A stretch of DNA of 64,000 nucleotides from Dasypus novemcinctus. Lineage: Eukaryota > Chordata > Mammalia > Cingulata > Dasypodidae. The notes beneath the pieces were generated by a model. The model was not told where the DNA came from. It made no database searches and worked only from the letters and a program-made list of their open reading frames with translations. Both the position numbers and the translations under genes were made by a program. The stretch lies in the NCBI RefSeq assembly GCF_030445035.2, contig NC_080695.1, positions 57,677,954 to 57,741,953 of the forward strand. The letters run 5' to 3'. Below are positions 46,097-59,344 of the stretch, piece by piece; position 1 is the first letter of the stretch, and the number at the start of each line of letters is the position of its first letter.

Positions 46097-49000
46097 GACT
46101 TCCAGGATGATGGCAGACTTCGAAATACATGGGACTCTCTTCTCTCCCAGGAAAAAAGCCAGAGGACATGCTGAAATGATAGGGAAAAAAAGTCTTCTAG
46201 AGTTTGGACACCAGAGAAAGGCTGGACACTGCCCAGAATAGAGAGGGCAAAAGGACAAAAATCACGACGGCAAAATGCTGAGGTAAAAGCCACAGGTCCT
46301 GGCATAAACCCTACCCTAAGACACTTTTGAATTTGCAGGCTTCAGAGCTAGCCTAAGACTGACTCAGCTTTTGACCCACACATTTGGTCTGCTGTGTACC
46401 ATGAACTCTTCCAGGTTGGGTGGGGTGAAACCATTGTTTGCCTTGGGAGCCCTCAAGGGACTAAAGAGACCCTACCTTCTCAATATCCCTCTCTACAGAC
46501 TGGGACTAGTGGATGATGATGTGGAGGGGAGTGGATTTATTTCCTGCCCAGGAAAAGGGAGGGAACTGCTAGCAATGGTTGGAGAACTTCCTCTGAGAAA
46601 GTTTGAATTATAAGGATCTTAGACTCCAGGCAGTATCCTCTATCACATTGATCTGGTCAGGGTCAATGATTGCAGCAAACACACTCCAATCGGGCATTGA
46701 GTTGAGAGGGCTGCCAAAGAGAACCATCTTCTGGCAGACCAGGGAAGTGTACATGAGGAAATTAAAAGTAAATAAGAGAGGCTTTTTCCATTCATTACAG
46801 CCTCCCTCCCGAAGGCCCTGGGAAGCAGGTCTTCCAACCCTTACTGGGTACAGGGCCCAGATGTAAGCAAATAATAGGGACAATCCTAAACCCAGAACAG
46901 GTTGAACCAAGAATCAAAGAACAGCAGTTATACCTTCCTACCACTAAAACTCTATGAAAGAGAGAAATCAAGCATCTGAATAAACTCACTACCCTAATCA
47001 GATGCCTATCAGCAAAATAATACAAGCCATCTAAGAAAATGGAAGACCTGGCTCAAGAAAAGGAATATATCAAAGCCCCAGATGACAGGCAGGATTTGAG
47101 ATAATTAATGAGATGCACACACATTTCCAAAATCAGATGAATGAGGGCAAAGGCAATATGGCTAAAGAGATAAAAAACATCAAGCTGACACTGAGTGAGG
47201 ACAAAGAAGAACTTAAAATCCTGAAGAAAAAAGTAACAGAGCTCATGGGAATTAAAGACATGATACACGAGACCAAAAACACATTAAAGGCATACAATAG
47301 CAGATTTGAAACAATATAAGAAATACTAAGTGTTACAGAGGACAGAAGTTGAAGAGAAAAAAAAAAAAAGGAAAAAACTGAGCAGGGGCTCAGGGAGTTG
47401 AGTGATAATGCGAAGCACAACAATATCTGTGTCTTGGGAGTTCCAGAACAAGAAGAGAAGAGAAAAGGCACAGAAATAGTATTTGAGGAAATAATAGCTG
47501 AAAAATTTCCAACTCTCATGAAAGAAATGAACTTACATGTCCAAGAAGAACAGAGTACCCCAATCAGAATAAATGTGAATAAACCTATTCCAAAACACAT
47601 GCTACTCAGAATGTCAAACATCAAAGATAAAGAGGAAATTCTGAGAACAGCAAGGGAGAAGCAAAACATTATATATATACAAGGGACACCTTGTAAGAGT
47701 TAATGTGGATTTGTCATCAGACACTATGAAGGCAAGAAGACAGTGGTATGATGCAATTAGGGTTCTAAAACAGAAAAACTGCCAGCAAAGAATTCTTTAT
47801 CCAACAAAATGGTTCTTCAAATATAAAGGTATGTTTAAAATATACAGAAACAAACAGAAGCTAAGGGAGTTCATGAAAAAGAACCCACCTTTGCAGGAAA
47901 TATTAAAGGAAACCTTAGAACTTGAAAGAAAGAGAAAACACAGAGAGTCTTGGAGGAGAGTATAGAAGAAAGAATGGCAGAAAAGCTAACCAAAAGAGTA
48001 AAAATACAACAAAATAATACATGACATGAAAATAAAAGAATAAAATATTGAACAGAAATAATTCATTGACCATAACATCATTGAATGTGAATGGATTAAA
48101 CTCCCAATCAAAACATAGAGGGTGACAGAATCATTAAAAAACATGAGCCATCCTTAGGCAGCCTACAGGAGACTCACCTTAGAGGCAGGGATACAAACTG
48201 GCTGAAAGTGAAAGGTTGGAAAAAGATGTTCCATGCAAATAGTAACCAAATAAGAGCAGGATTAGCAATGCCAGTACTGGACAAAACAGACTTTAAATGC
48301 AAAAAAAGTTATAAGTGGTACAGATTACCATTATATATTAATAAAGGTACACTCCACCAGGAAGAAATGAATCATAAATATCTGTGCATCCTAGCCAGGG
48401 TGCCCCAAAATACAGGAGGCAAAGTCTGGCAAAACTGAAGGGAGAAATAGCCATCTCTACAATACTAATTGGAGACTTCCACCCACCCCTTACATCATTA
48501 GATAGAGCAACTAACTAGTCAGAAGATCAACAAGGAAACAGAGAACTTGGACAACATGAAAAATGAGCTAAACCTAACAGATATATACAGAACATTATAC
48601 CCAAACTCAGTGGGTTATATATTCTTCTCAAGTGCCCATGGATCTTTCTCCAGGATGCACCACATTAGTCACAATGCAGGTCTCAATAAATGTAAAAATA
48701 TTGAACTCAACAAAGCAATCACGTTTAAAGAGATTGACTCTGTCATCAAAAGTCTTCCAACAAAGAAAGTCCAGGACCAGATGGCTTCACAAGTGAATTC
48801 TACCATGCACTTCAATAAGAATTAACACCAATCCTGTTTAAACTCTTCCAAAAAAATTGAAGAGGAGGGAATATTACCCAACACATTTTATGAAGTCATC
48901 ACCCTAATATCAAAGCCAGATAGACACCACAAGGAAATTACAGACCAATTTCTCTAATGAGCATACACATAAAAATTCTAAAGAAAAAAATTTGCAAATA

Positions 49001-50648
49001 GAATCCAACAGCATATCAGAAGATTTATACACCACGACCAAGCAGGATTTATTCCTGATATGCAAGGGTGGTTCAACATAAGAAAATCAATTATCATAAT
49101 GTACCACATTAACAAATTGAAGGAAAAAAACCACATGATCATCTCAATAGGTGCAGAAAAGACATTTGACAAAATCCGGTATCCTCTCTTGATAAAACAT
49201 TTTGACAGATAGGAATAGAAGGAAATTTCCTCAATATGATAAAGGGCATATAGGAAAAACCCACTGAGTATGAGCAACCATTGAGTATGAGCAACCCTCA
49301 TACTCAATGGGGAAAGGTTGAAAAATATCCCTCTAAGATCAGGTAAAAGATGAGGATGCCCACTGTCACTATTGTTATTTAACATTTGCTAGAAGTTCTA
49401 GCTAGAGCAATTAGACAAGAAATAAATAGTAAAAGGCATCCTAATAGGAAAAGAGACAGTAGAACTCTCACTATTTGCAGATGTCATGATCCTACATTTA
49501 GTAAACTCTGAGAAGCCTACAACAAAGCTACTTAAACTAATAAATGAGTTCAATAAAGTGGCAGGAAACAAGATCAATGCACAAAAATTGGTAATATTTC
49601 TGTACACTAGTACTGATCAATCTGAGGAGGAAAAAAGAGACAATTTTCCATTTTTAATAGAAACAAAATGACTCAAATTCCTAGGAATAAATTTAGCCAT
49701 AGACGTACAGGACCAATATGCCAAAAACTATACAACAATGCTAAAAGAAATGAATGAAGACCTAAACAAATTGAAAGACATTCTGTATTCATGGATTGGA
49801 AGGCTAAATTCATGAAGATATCAATCCTACCCAAACTGATTTATAGATTCAATACAATACCAATAAAAATTCCAACAGCCTTCTTTACAGAAATAGAAAA
49901 CACAATTATGGACTGTATTTGGAAGGGAAAGTGCACCTGAATAACCAAAAGCATTCCAAAAAAGAAGAGCAACATGGGAGGAATTTCACTGCCTGGTTGT
50001 GAAACATATTACAAGCTATAGTTGTCAAAACAGCATGGTATTGGCATAAAGATAGAAAGGTCAATCACTGGAATAGAAATGAGAGTCCAAAAATAAACCT
50101 TTACCTCTATGGCAAACTGGTTTTCAACAAACCCACCAAAGCCAAGCTAATGGGACAAAACCGTCTCTTTAACCAGTGGCGCTTGGAAAATTGGATATCC
50201 ATAACCAAAAGATTGAAAGAGGACCCCTTTCTACTCTCTATACAAGAACCAACTTAAGATGGATCAAAGACCTAAATATTACAGGCCAGGCCAATAAAAT
50301 TACTAAAAGAAAATGTAGGGCAATATCTTAAAGACCTTCTGGTAGGTGACGGTTTCTTGGACCTTACATCCAAAGCATGAACAGCAAAAGAAAAAATAGG
50401 TAAATGGGACCTCCTCAAAATTAAACACTTTTGCACCTCAAAGCACTTTGTCAAATGGGTGAAAAGGCAACTAACTCAATGCAAGAAAATATTTGGAAAT
50501 CATATATACAATAAGGGTTTAATATCCAGGATATATAAAGAGAAGTTACAACTCAACAATACAAAGACATATGACTCAATTAAAAAGTGGGCAAAAGACT
50601 TGAGCAGACATTTGTCCAAAGAAGATATACAAATGGTAAAAAAACACA
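46097..50648 (+). mobile_element. L1 with 5' UTR, ORF1 and most of ORF2 (decayed)
   Basis: The 5' UTR runs 46,097-47,038, ORF1 47,039-47,965 and ORF2 from about 48,065 to 50,648. In ORF2 the endonuclease part ends near 48,690 and joins the polymerase region, so a stretch is missing there. The polymerase FAD-type motif is near 49,470. A DAS SINE begins at 50,649. The 5' end abuts a candidate TSD with 58,280-58,292. Confidence 0.85.
47039..47965 (+). pseudogene. L1 ORF1 remnant
   Basis: A coiled-coil-type region (47,113-47,319), the RNA-recognition-like region (47,398-47,703, with NNICVLGVPEQEE) and the C-terminal domain (47,705-47,965, with MKARRQWYDAIRVL and QRILYPTKWFFKYKG) lie in the right order but are separated by stops and a frameshift. 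The RNA-binding chaperone that ORF1 encodes would not be made intact. Confidence 0.88.
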
Positions 50649-50925
50649 TGAGGGAAGTGGACGTGGCTCAACTGATAGAGCATTCATCTACCATATGGAG
50701 GGTCCAGGGTTCGCTCCCCAGGGCCTCCTGATCCATGTGGTAAGCTGGCGCAAGCACAGTGCTGCCACATGCAAGGAGCACTGTGCCATGCAGGGGTGCC
50801 CCCATGTAGGAGTGCCCCACATGCAAGGAGTGCACCCCTCAAGGAGAGCCGCCCCTCATGAAAGCAGCCCAACCAGGAGTGGCACCACACAGATGGAGAG
50901 CAGACACAGCAAGATGATGCAACAA
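50649..50925 (+). mobile_element. DAS-type SINE, + orientation, 3' end missing
   Basis: The tRNA-derived head ('gtggctcaactgatagagca' as A box, 'gggttcgctccccag' as B box) and most of the body are present. It stops before the A-rich tail where the next L1 starts. Confidence 0.9.
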
Positions 50926-53900
50926 ACAAGTGATTGTCCTACTCTGATGGTGCAAGCTGCCCCAGGAGCTGTTCTGTGACTGGAATTGGAAGCTCCATTT
51001 CCCAAAAACAGGGAAGGAGAAAATGGTTGGCTGCCAATTTCAGCTACTGATTGGTAGACTTGGATGGCTAAGGAATAACCCTAGGAACAGCTGGGGTGTG
51101 AATTTGTCCAAGTTGGAAAATGGCTGTGGTGGCCACCATTTTGACTCCACCCCCAGACTGAGGGGAAGCTGGCTTGACCGAATATCACAGTGATGGTAGG
51201 AACCAGTTTCTTTCACACGGATCAGCCTGCAGCCTGGGCCTAGGCTTCAGTACCACTTATGGTAGGGAGGAGGCTGGCTAGCTCAGCATCAATCTATCCA
51301 GGTAACTGAGGGTCCCTTTGGCTGGCAAAAACTGACTAATTAAAAGTCTCCTGCAGCAACTCTGCAGTCTTCTTGGACCCACACTGCATAGATTGCTGCC
51401 AACACCTGCAGCTCCACCCATGCCTCAGGCAGGTGAGAAAGGGGCGTGAAGATTCACAGTCTCTCTGGGCAACTGCAGTCTAGGTCTGCATGACTTGGAT
51501 TATTCCACACAACTGTGACTCTGTCCCTACCCATGGCAAAGGAGAAAGTTGGTAGAAGCTTCATCTGTCCTTGAAGCAATGAGGGCAGCTTGTGCCTCAA
51601 CAGTTTATAGCACCAATTACATTCTTGACTCCTACTGCACAAACAGCAAGGGAGAAAGGGCAGGAAGCCCTAAACTAAAGAGAAAAACTGCAAACAGAAT
51701 AAATACTCTAGTAATCCAGATGCCAAGACACCAAACAAAAATTACAATCCACACCAAGAAACAGGAAGCTATGGCCCAGTTAAAGGAACAAGATAAGCCC
51801 CCAGATGACATAAAGGAGTTGAGACAACAAATCATAGATGTTGAATCAAATCTCCTTAATAATTCAATGAGATAGCTAAAGAGATTAAAGATATTAAGAA
51901 GACACTGAATGAGCACAAAGAATTTGAAAGCATGCATAGAAAAATAGCAGATCTTATGGGAATGAAAGGTGCAATAAATAAAAATTTTAAAACGTTGGAA
52001 TCATATAATGGTGGATTTGAGGAGGCAGAAGATTGGTGACCTTGAAAAAATGGCCTCTGAAAGTTTACATACAAAAGAATAGATGAAGAAAAGAATGGAA
52101 AAAATTGAACAATTTCTCAGGGAACTAAACAACAGCCAGGGATGTGCAAACATATGTGTCATGAGTGTCCCAGAAGGAGAAGAGAAGGGAAAAGGGGCAG
52201 AAGAAATAGTTAAAGGAATAATTTCAGAAAATTTCCCAACTGTATTGAAGGACAAAGGTATCCATGTCCACGAAGCACAACATACTTCCATCTGAAAAAA
52301 TCCAAATAGACCAACTCTGAGACACATACTAATCAGAATGTCAAATGCCAAAAACAGAGAAAATTCTGAAAACAGCAAGAGAAAAGAAATGCATAATATA
52401 TAAAGAATACCCAATATGATTAAGTGCTGATTTCTCACCAGAAACCATGGAGGCAAGAAGACTGTGGTCTGATGTATTTAAGACACTACAAGAGAAAATC
52501 TTCCAGCCAAGAATGTTATATCCAGCAGACTTTCTTTCAAAAATGAGGGCAAGATTAGCATATTCACAGATAAACAGAACATGAGAGAATTTCTAAGCAA
52601 GAGGCCAGATTTTCAGGAAATACTAAAGGGTGTGCCAGAACTTGAAAAGAAAAGACAGGAGAGAGAGGCCTGGAAGAGGGTCTAGAAATGAAGATTACAT
52701 CAATAGAAGTAACTAAAAATGTCAAAGAGTGGTGAAAATAAAAAACAACAGATAAAACTTAGTCAGGAATAAACTTAACCAATGATGTAAAGCACTTGTA
52801 TTCAGAAAACTGCAACCCAATGTTAACAGAAATAAAAAAAGGCCTAAATAACTGGAAGAACATTCCATGCTCATGGATTGGAAGACTAAATATCATTAAG
52901 ATGACAATTCTACTCAAATTGATATACAGATTCAATGCAACCCTGATAAGAATTCCACCAGCATTAAAAAAAAAAAAATTGAAAACACAATTAGCAAATT
53001 TATTTGGAAGGGTAAGGGGTTCTGAATCACCAGAAACATCATAAGAGGAAAAGTGAACCCTCATCTCTGGACTTTAAATTATACTACCAAGCTATAGTGG
53101 TAAAAACAGCATGGTACTGGCATAAAAACACACACATAGAGTAATGGAACCAAATTGATGGCTCAGACACAGACCCTTACATGTATGGTTAAGTGATTTT
53201 TGACTAGCCTGACAAAACCACACAGCTCAGACAGAGCAGTCCATTCAGCAAAATGGTGCTGAAAGAACTGAATATTTAGAGCCAAAAGAAGGAAAGAGAA
53301 CCTCTATCTCACACCTTATCCAAACATTAACTCAAAATGCATAAAAAACCTAAAAATAAAAGCAAGAACCATAAAACTTCTAGAAGAAAGTGTGGGAAAA
53401 TATCTCCAAGACCTGGTGATAGGTGGTGGATTCTTACTGGAGATAAGAAAAGGACTGAAAAACTCCCTTGAGGTGCAGAAGGCTTTAATTTTGAGGAAGT
53501 CCCATTTATCTATTTGTTCTTTTGCTGCTTGTGTTTTTGGTGTGATATTCATGAAGCCATTTCCTATTACAAGGTCCTGTAGATGTTTCCCTACACTGCT
53601 TTCCAAGATCTTTATGGTCTTAGCTCTTATATTTAGGTCTTTGATCCATCTTGAGTAGATCTTTGTATAAGGTGTGAGATGGTAATCCTCTTTCATTCTT
53701 CTACATATGGCTATCCAGTTCTCCAGGCACCATTTGTTGAATAGGCCATTCTCTCCCAGTTGAGAGGGTTTGATGGCTTTATCGAATATTATATGACTAT
53801 ATATATGAGGTTCTTTATCAGAACTTTCAATTCGATTCCATTGGTCTGTGTGTCTCTCCTTATGCCAATACCATGCTGTTTTCACTACTGTAGCTTTGTA

Positions 53901-56037
53901 GTATGTTTTGAAGTCAGGTAGTGTGATTCCTCCAATTTTGTTTTTCTTTTTTCAATATGTCTTTGGCTATTTGGGGCCTCTTTCCTTTCCAAATAAATTT
54001 CATAGTTACTTTTTCTAGTTCCTTAAAGAAGGCTGTGTTGATTTTTATTGGGATTGCCTTGAATGTGTAGATCAGTTTTGGTAGGATAGACATCTTAATA
54101 ATATTCAGTCTTCCTATCCATGAACAAGAAATATTCTTCCATTTATTTAGGTCTTCTTTTGAGGGCTAAAGAGATCCACGGGTTCTATGGTCATGGCAGA
54201 TGGGGTTCACTGCCATGTCAGTTGGCCCTTCTTTGGAGCCAGTGTTTCTGCGTGATGGAACTGGACTCAGATGGGATCTCTTTTCACAAGACTTTCATGC
54301 TACTTTACTGGAATTGTAGTTGGTGTTGGGGTTTAGGATATATTGAGGGGATTTGAATCTCTGGACTGACAATATGATAGCCATGCCCTGAACCTCAACA
54401 GACTTCAACTCCTACACTTTGATTTATTGGACTTACCCCACTCAGCTAACATGGAATTGAAGAATGTCAACCACCACACCATGGAGCCTAGAGTGCCTAC
54501 AACTGAAAGCAGGAGGATTGCATCCAGTATCCATGTGGAATCTAAGCTCTGTCTTGACATAGATGTGCAATGGACACAACCAATCCAATGTCCACAGAGA
54601 AAATGTGGCATTGGTGTGGGAAAGGTGGCCATGGTGGCTGCTGGGTGTGGGGAATGAGAGGAAGAGATGAGACTTGGAGGCGTTTTCGGGACTTGAAGTT
54701 GTCCTGGGTGGTGCTTCACGGACAATTACGGGACACTGTAGATGCCCCCAGGGCCCACTGGATGGAACTTGGGAGAGTGTGGGCTATGATGTAGACCATT
54801 AACTATGAGGTGCAGCGATGCCCAGAGATGTACTTACCAAATGCAATGGATGTGTCATGATGATGGGAGAGAGTGTTGCTGTGGGGGGAGTGGGGGTGGG
54901 GGCGGTGGGGTTGAATGGGACTTCATATTTTTTTAATGTAATATTTTTTAAAAAATGAATAAAAAATAATAATAAAAAAAGAAAAGGACTGAGATGAATG
55001 ACTGATGTTTAATGTATGGAGAAGTTTTAACTAGCTTTACTGTAAAAGTGTGGAAATGTATAGAATGGATGGTAAAAATAGTAATAGCTAGTTTATAAAC
55101 AGGAATGTGACTAAAAATGGTAGTCTAGTGATGTAAATACCAATTGACAGAATGCTAGAGAATAATCTAGCAACTGAATAGCACAGTAAACCAAGAAGTG
55201 AATAAGAATTATGGTTGATGGTACAGATGCAAGAGGGCCCTTTGTGAGCTAGAGCAAATGTATATCAATACTGCAGGGTGCTGGGAACACATGTGAAAAA
55301 TACAAATGGAATGACCTATGGACTGTGGTTAGCAGTAATAATATAATATTCTTGCCTCTATGCCAAAGACGTACTGTGTTGATAATGGGGCAGTATGGAA
55401 AATATGAGCTTAATGTATATATGGACATAGTAACAATCAGATGATATTATCTTACCTGTAACAAATGTTTCACCACATTGTGTTGTATTGAATAGAGGGG
55501 TGTTGCTTGGGAATTCTGCATATATGCATGATCGTTTTATAAGTTTACAACTTCTGTCATAGAAAGTGTATTTAAAAAATAATAATAAGGTGTGTTGAGG
55601 GAAAAACACAGCAAATGTAAAATAAGGACTATAATTAGTAGTAAAATTTTGACAATATTCTTTTGTAATTTGTAACAAACATCTCACAACAATGCAAGGT
55701 GTTGGTGGAGGGATGATGTATGGGACTCCGGTATGACGTTAGGCATGTTTGGTTTGTAAGTTCACAACTTTTACTATATACTTAATTATTTTTGTATGTT
55801 CATATATAAATGACATAAAGATAAAAATAGGGAGGGTTGGGGGAAAATATTTGGTTAGTAGTGATATTTTGACAATCATTAGTTTAAAAGGTTTAACAAC
55901 AATGTAAGGTGTTGGTGGTGTATGAGAGTCCTGTATGATGTTATATATGTTTGTTTTGTAAGTTCACAAGTATTACTATACACTTATTGTTTATGTATGT
56001 GTATGGCTGATATATTTCAGTAAATTAATTTTTAAAA
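50926..56037 (+). mobile_element. Internally deleted L1, copy A2 (ORF1 plus ORF2 C-terminus)
   Basis: Partial 5' unit and 5' region (50,926-51,750), decayed ORF1 (about 51,770-52,685), then the same junction as copy A1: about 80 bp of spacer followed by 'gtcaggaataaacttaacc' at 52,764. The ORF2 C-terminus follows to 53,458. It resumes after a nested L1 (53,459-54,978) with the 3' UTR of repeated units to 56,037. Confidence 0.87.
53445..54992 (+). mobile_element. Young 5'-inverted L1 with 14-bp TSD
   Basis: The TSD AAGAAAAGGACTGA is exact at 53,445-53,458 and 54,979-54,992. 53,459-54,164 is L1 ORF2 C-terminal sequence on the minus strand; 54,165-54,978 is the sense 3' UTR with a G-rich stretch and an A-rich tail. 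The inverted part still has a 142-codon open stretch ([20 protein letters not shown] and following), unlike its decayed neighbours, so the insertion is recent. This is the twin-priming structure. Confidence 0.93.
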
Positions 56038-58279
56038 AAAATAACAGCATGGTATTGGCATAATGATAGAAACATAAATTAGTGGAATAGAATTGAGAGT
56101 CCAGAAATAAACCCTCACCTCTACAGCCAATTGGTTTTCAACAAACCTACCAAAGCCATGCTAATATGACAAAACAGTTTCTTTAACCAGTGGTACTTGG
56201 AAAATTGGATATCCATAACCAAATGAATGAAAGAGGGCCCCTTTCTACTCTCTATAGAAGAACCAACTCAAGATGGATCAAAGACCTAAATATAAAGACC
56301 AAGAGAATAAAATTATTAAAAGAAAAAGTAGGGAAATATCTTAAAGACCTTCTGGTAGGTGATGGGTTTTTGGACCTTACATCCAAAGCACAAGCAGAAA
56401 AAGAAAAAAATAGACAAATGGGACCTCCTCAAAATTAAACACTTTTGCACCTCAAAGCACTTTGTCAAATGAGTGAAAAGGCAGCCAACTCAATGCCAGA
56501 AAATATTTGGAAATCATATATCCAATAAGAGTTAATATTCAGGATATATAAAGAGACGCTACCACTCAACAATAAAAAGACAAATGATCCAATTAAAAAA
56601 TGGGCAAAAGACTTGAATAGACATTTTTCCAAAGAAGAAATACAAATGGCCAAAACACACATGAAAAAGTGTTTAACATCACTAGCAAGTAGGGAAATGC
56701 AAACCAAGGCTACAATGGGATATCATTTCACACCTGTTAGAACAGTGACTATTTTTTTAAATTCATTTTTTTAAAAAATATTACATTCAAAAAATATGAG
56801 GTCCCCATTCACCCCCACCGCCCCCACCCCACCACTCCCCCCACAGTAACACTCTCCCTCATCATCATGACACATCAGTGACTATTAAAAAGTCAGAGAA
56901 CTACAAGTGTTGGAGAGGATGTGGAGAGATAGGAACACTTATTCACTGTTGATGAGAATGTAGAATGGTACAGCCACTGTAGAGGACTGTTTGACCGTTC
57001 CTAAAGAGGTTGAATATAGATTTGCATGTGACCTGGCAATACCAATACTGGCTATATACCCAGAAAAACTGAGAGCAGTGACACAAACAGACATCTGCAC
57101 ATCGATGTTCATAGTGACATTATTCATGATTGCCAAAAGATGGACACAACCTAGGTGTCCATCAAGTCATGAATGGATAAACAAACTGTGATGTATTTAA
57201 ACGTTGGGATGTTTTTCAGCTGTAAAAACAAATGAATTTGTAAAGCATATGACAACATGGGTGAACCTGAAGGACACAGTTCAGTGAAGCAAGCCAGACA
57301 CAGAAGGAGAAATAATGTATGAATATACTACTATGAACTAAATATATTGTATAATCTCATGGTGTTAATAAATTGATAGTGGATTGCCAGAAAATAGAAT
57401 GAGGCTAGAGAATGGAAAGCTGAGGGTTAACTTGTGCAGAATTTGTAAAAAGGATGTGTGTTAATCCTTGGAAATGAACAGAAAAAGTGAAAACCCAGCA
57501 TAATGTTTATTACTAGCAGTACTATTTTGTGGGTACAAAAGTGGCTTGAAGAAAATGTCTAAGGTCATGTATATTACTAAAAGGAAAGCAAAAAATGTAT
57601 TAAGAACATGGGACTGCATAGTATTATAAAACCACATGTGAAATATGAATATGGGTAAAGTTGCACTTTTAAGACCATTTTTCTTTGAAACTCAACAAAT
57701 GTATGTTAATACTACAAGATGCTAATATCAGACCAAAAAAAATTATGCCAAGTGAAAGAATCTAGACATAAAACACTACATATTGTATGATTACATTTAC
57801 ATGTAATGTAAATATAAATCAATTTATAAAGATGAAATTAGATTGGTGGATATGCAGGGCTGGAGAAGGACTGCTAAGGGGTGTGGAGTTTTTCTTTTTG
57901 GAATAATGAAATTGTTCTAAAAATATTTTGTGATGATGAATACATAGCATTGTGATTATACAAAAAGTCATTGACTACACTTTGGCTAGATCAGATGGTA
58001 TGTGAATATATCTCAGTGAAAGTGCTTAATAAATTAATATATATGCAAGAATAGTCAGAAATAGCTAATACAGCAGGGAAAACATAGAGAAATTGAGAGG
58101 TGAAGAATTTTCTTATTTGTTTGTCTGGTGTTTATTATTATTTTGAAATAATGAAAATGCTCTAAAAATGGTTGAAGTGATAAATGCACAACTATGTAAT
58201 TATACCAGATACCATTGAGTGTACACTTGAGATTAATTGTATGCTTTATTAATATATATCAATAAAATTTGTTTAAAAA
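56038..58279 (+). mobile_element. 5'-truncated L1 (ORF2 end and 3' UTR)
   Basis: 56,038-56,660 repeats the ORF2 C-terminal segment also found at 50,030-50,648 (roughly 90 percent by eye). The ORF2 end and a long 3' UTR run to an A-rich tail at 58,274-58,280. It contains a short minus-strand L1 end at 56,754-56,875. Confidence 0.82.
56743..56886 (-). mobile_element. 122-bp L1 3' end, minus orientation, with TSD
   Basis: The TSD CAGTGACTATT is exact at 56,743-56,753 and 56,876-56,886. The body is the C-rich complement of the G-rich 3' end, preceded by its T-run. Confidence 0.9.
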
Positions 58280-58977
58280 AAACACAATGAGATGCCATTT
58301 CACACCAATGAGAATGGATGCTATTAATAAAAAACAACAGAAAATGACATTTTGGTGAGGAATCATGGAACTGGGAACAGCCATTCAATGCTGGTGGCAA
58401 TATAAAATAGTGCAGCCACTGTGAAAGACAGCCTGGCAGTTCCTCGGAAAGCTAAGTATAGAATTACCATATGACTTGGCAATCTCACTGCTAGGCATCT
58501 ACCCCCAAAGAATAGAAAGCAGGGACTCAAAATATTTGCATACCAAAGTTTTAGAGGCTTTATTCACAATTGCCAAAAGGTGGCAGCAAGCCAGTGACCA
58601 TCAACTGATGACTGGATCAATAAAACGTGGTATAGACATACAATGGAATATTATTTAGCTGTTAAAAGGAATGACGTCCTGATGCATGCTACAGCTTGAA
58701 TGAACCTTGAAGATATCCTGTTGAGTGAAATAAGGCAGATACAAAATGACAGATATTGTATGATCTCACTGATTTGAAGCAACTAGAATAAGCAAACTCA
58801 TAAAATCAGAATCTAAAATAGGTTATCAGGGGATGGGGTGGGAGTAGGAAGTTGAGACTTAAAATGTACAGCAATCCTATTTGAAAAGATGGAAATGTTT
58901 TGGTAATGGATGGTGGTCATGGTAGTAAACATTGTGAATGCAGTTAATAGCACTGAAATATATATCTGAATATGATT

Positions 58978-59164
58978 AAAAGTGGAAGGTGAACAGAGGT
59001 GGCTCAAGCGATTAGGCACCTCCCTCCCACATCGGAGGCCCCAGGTTCGCTTCCCAGTGCCTCCTAAAGAAACAAGAAAGATGAACAGACAGAGCAAGTA
59101 CAAAACAATGAGGCAGTGGGGAGAAATAAATAAATAAATAAATATAAATCTTTAGAAAAAGTGG
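58978..59164 (+). mobile_element. DAS-family SINE (short body), + orientation, with TSD
   Basis: The head has 'gtggctcaagcgattaggca' and 'ggttcgcttcccag'. The short body runs into an AAAT-type tail at 59,124-59,146. The TSD AAAAGTGG is exact at 58,978-58,985 and 59,157-59,164. Confidence 0.9.
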
Positions 59165-59344
59165 TGTCATATTATATATATGGTACCAGAATAAATTTTT
59201 TTAAAGTCCTGGAACTATACTACATAAACTGTGAACTCTAAGTTAAATCTTGGACTTTAACTAATACATAATTATAAAAATATGCTATCATCAATAGTAA
59301 CAAATGATCTACAGCAGAGCAAGTTGATGGTGGTAAGATGGTGT

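Noticed and set aside
47133-47669. 178-codon minus-strand frame
   Set aside because: It is the antisense of L1 ORF1 (47,039-47,965). The Ser/Phe/Leu-rich translation is typical of a reversed Lys/Glu-rich coding strand.
50649-50730. tRNA gene candidate (also 43,885-43,960 and 58,990-59,065)
   Set aside because: A and B boxes are present, but each is the head of a SINE with body or A-rich tail. The cloverleaf pairs are degraded.
53316-53885. 189-codon minus-strand frame as a host gene
   Set aside because: It is the C-terminal part of L1 ORF2 in the inverted segment of a young L1, extended by chance into the flank.
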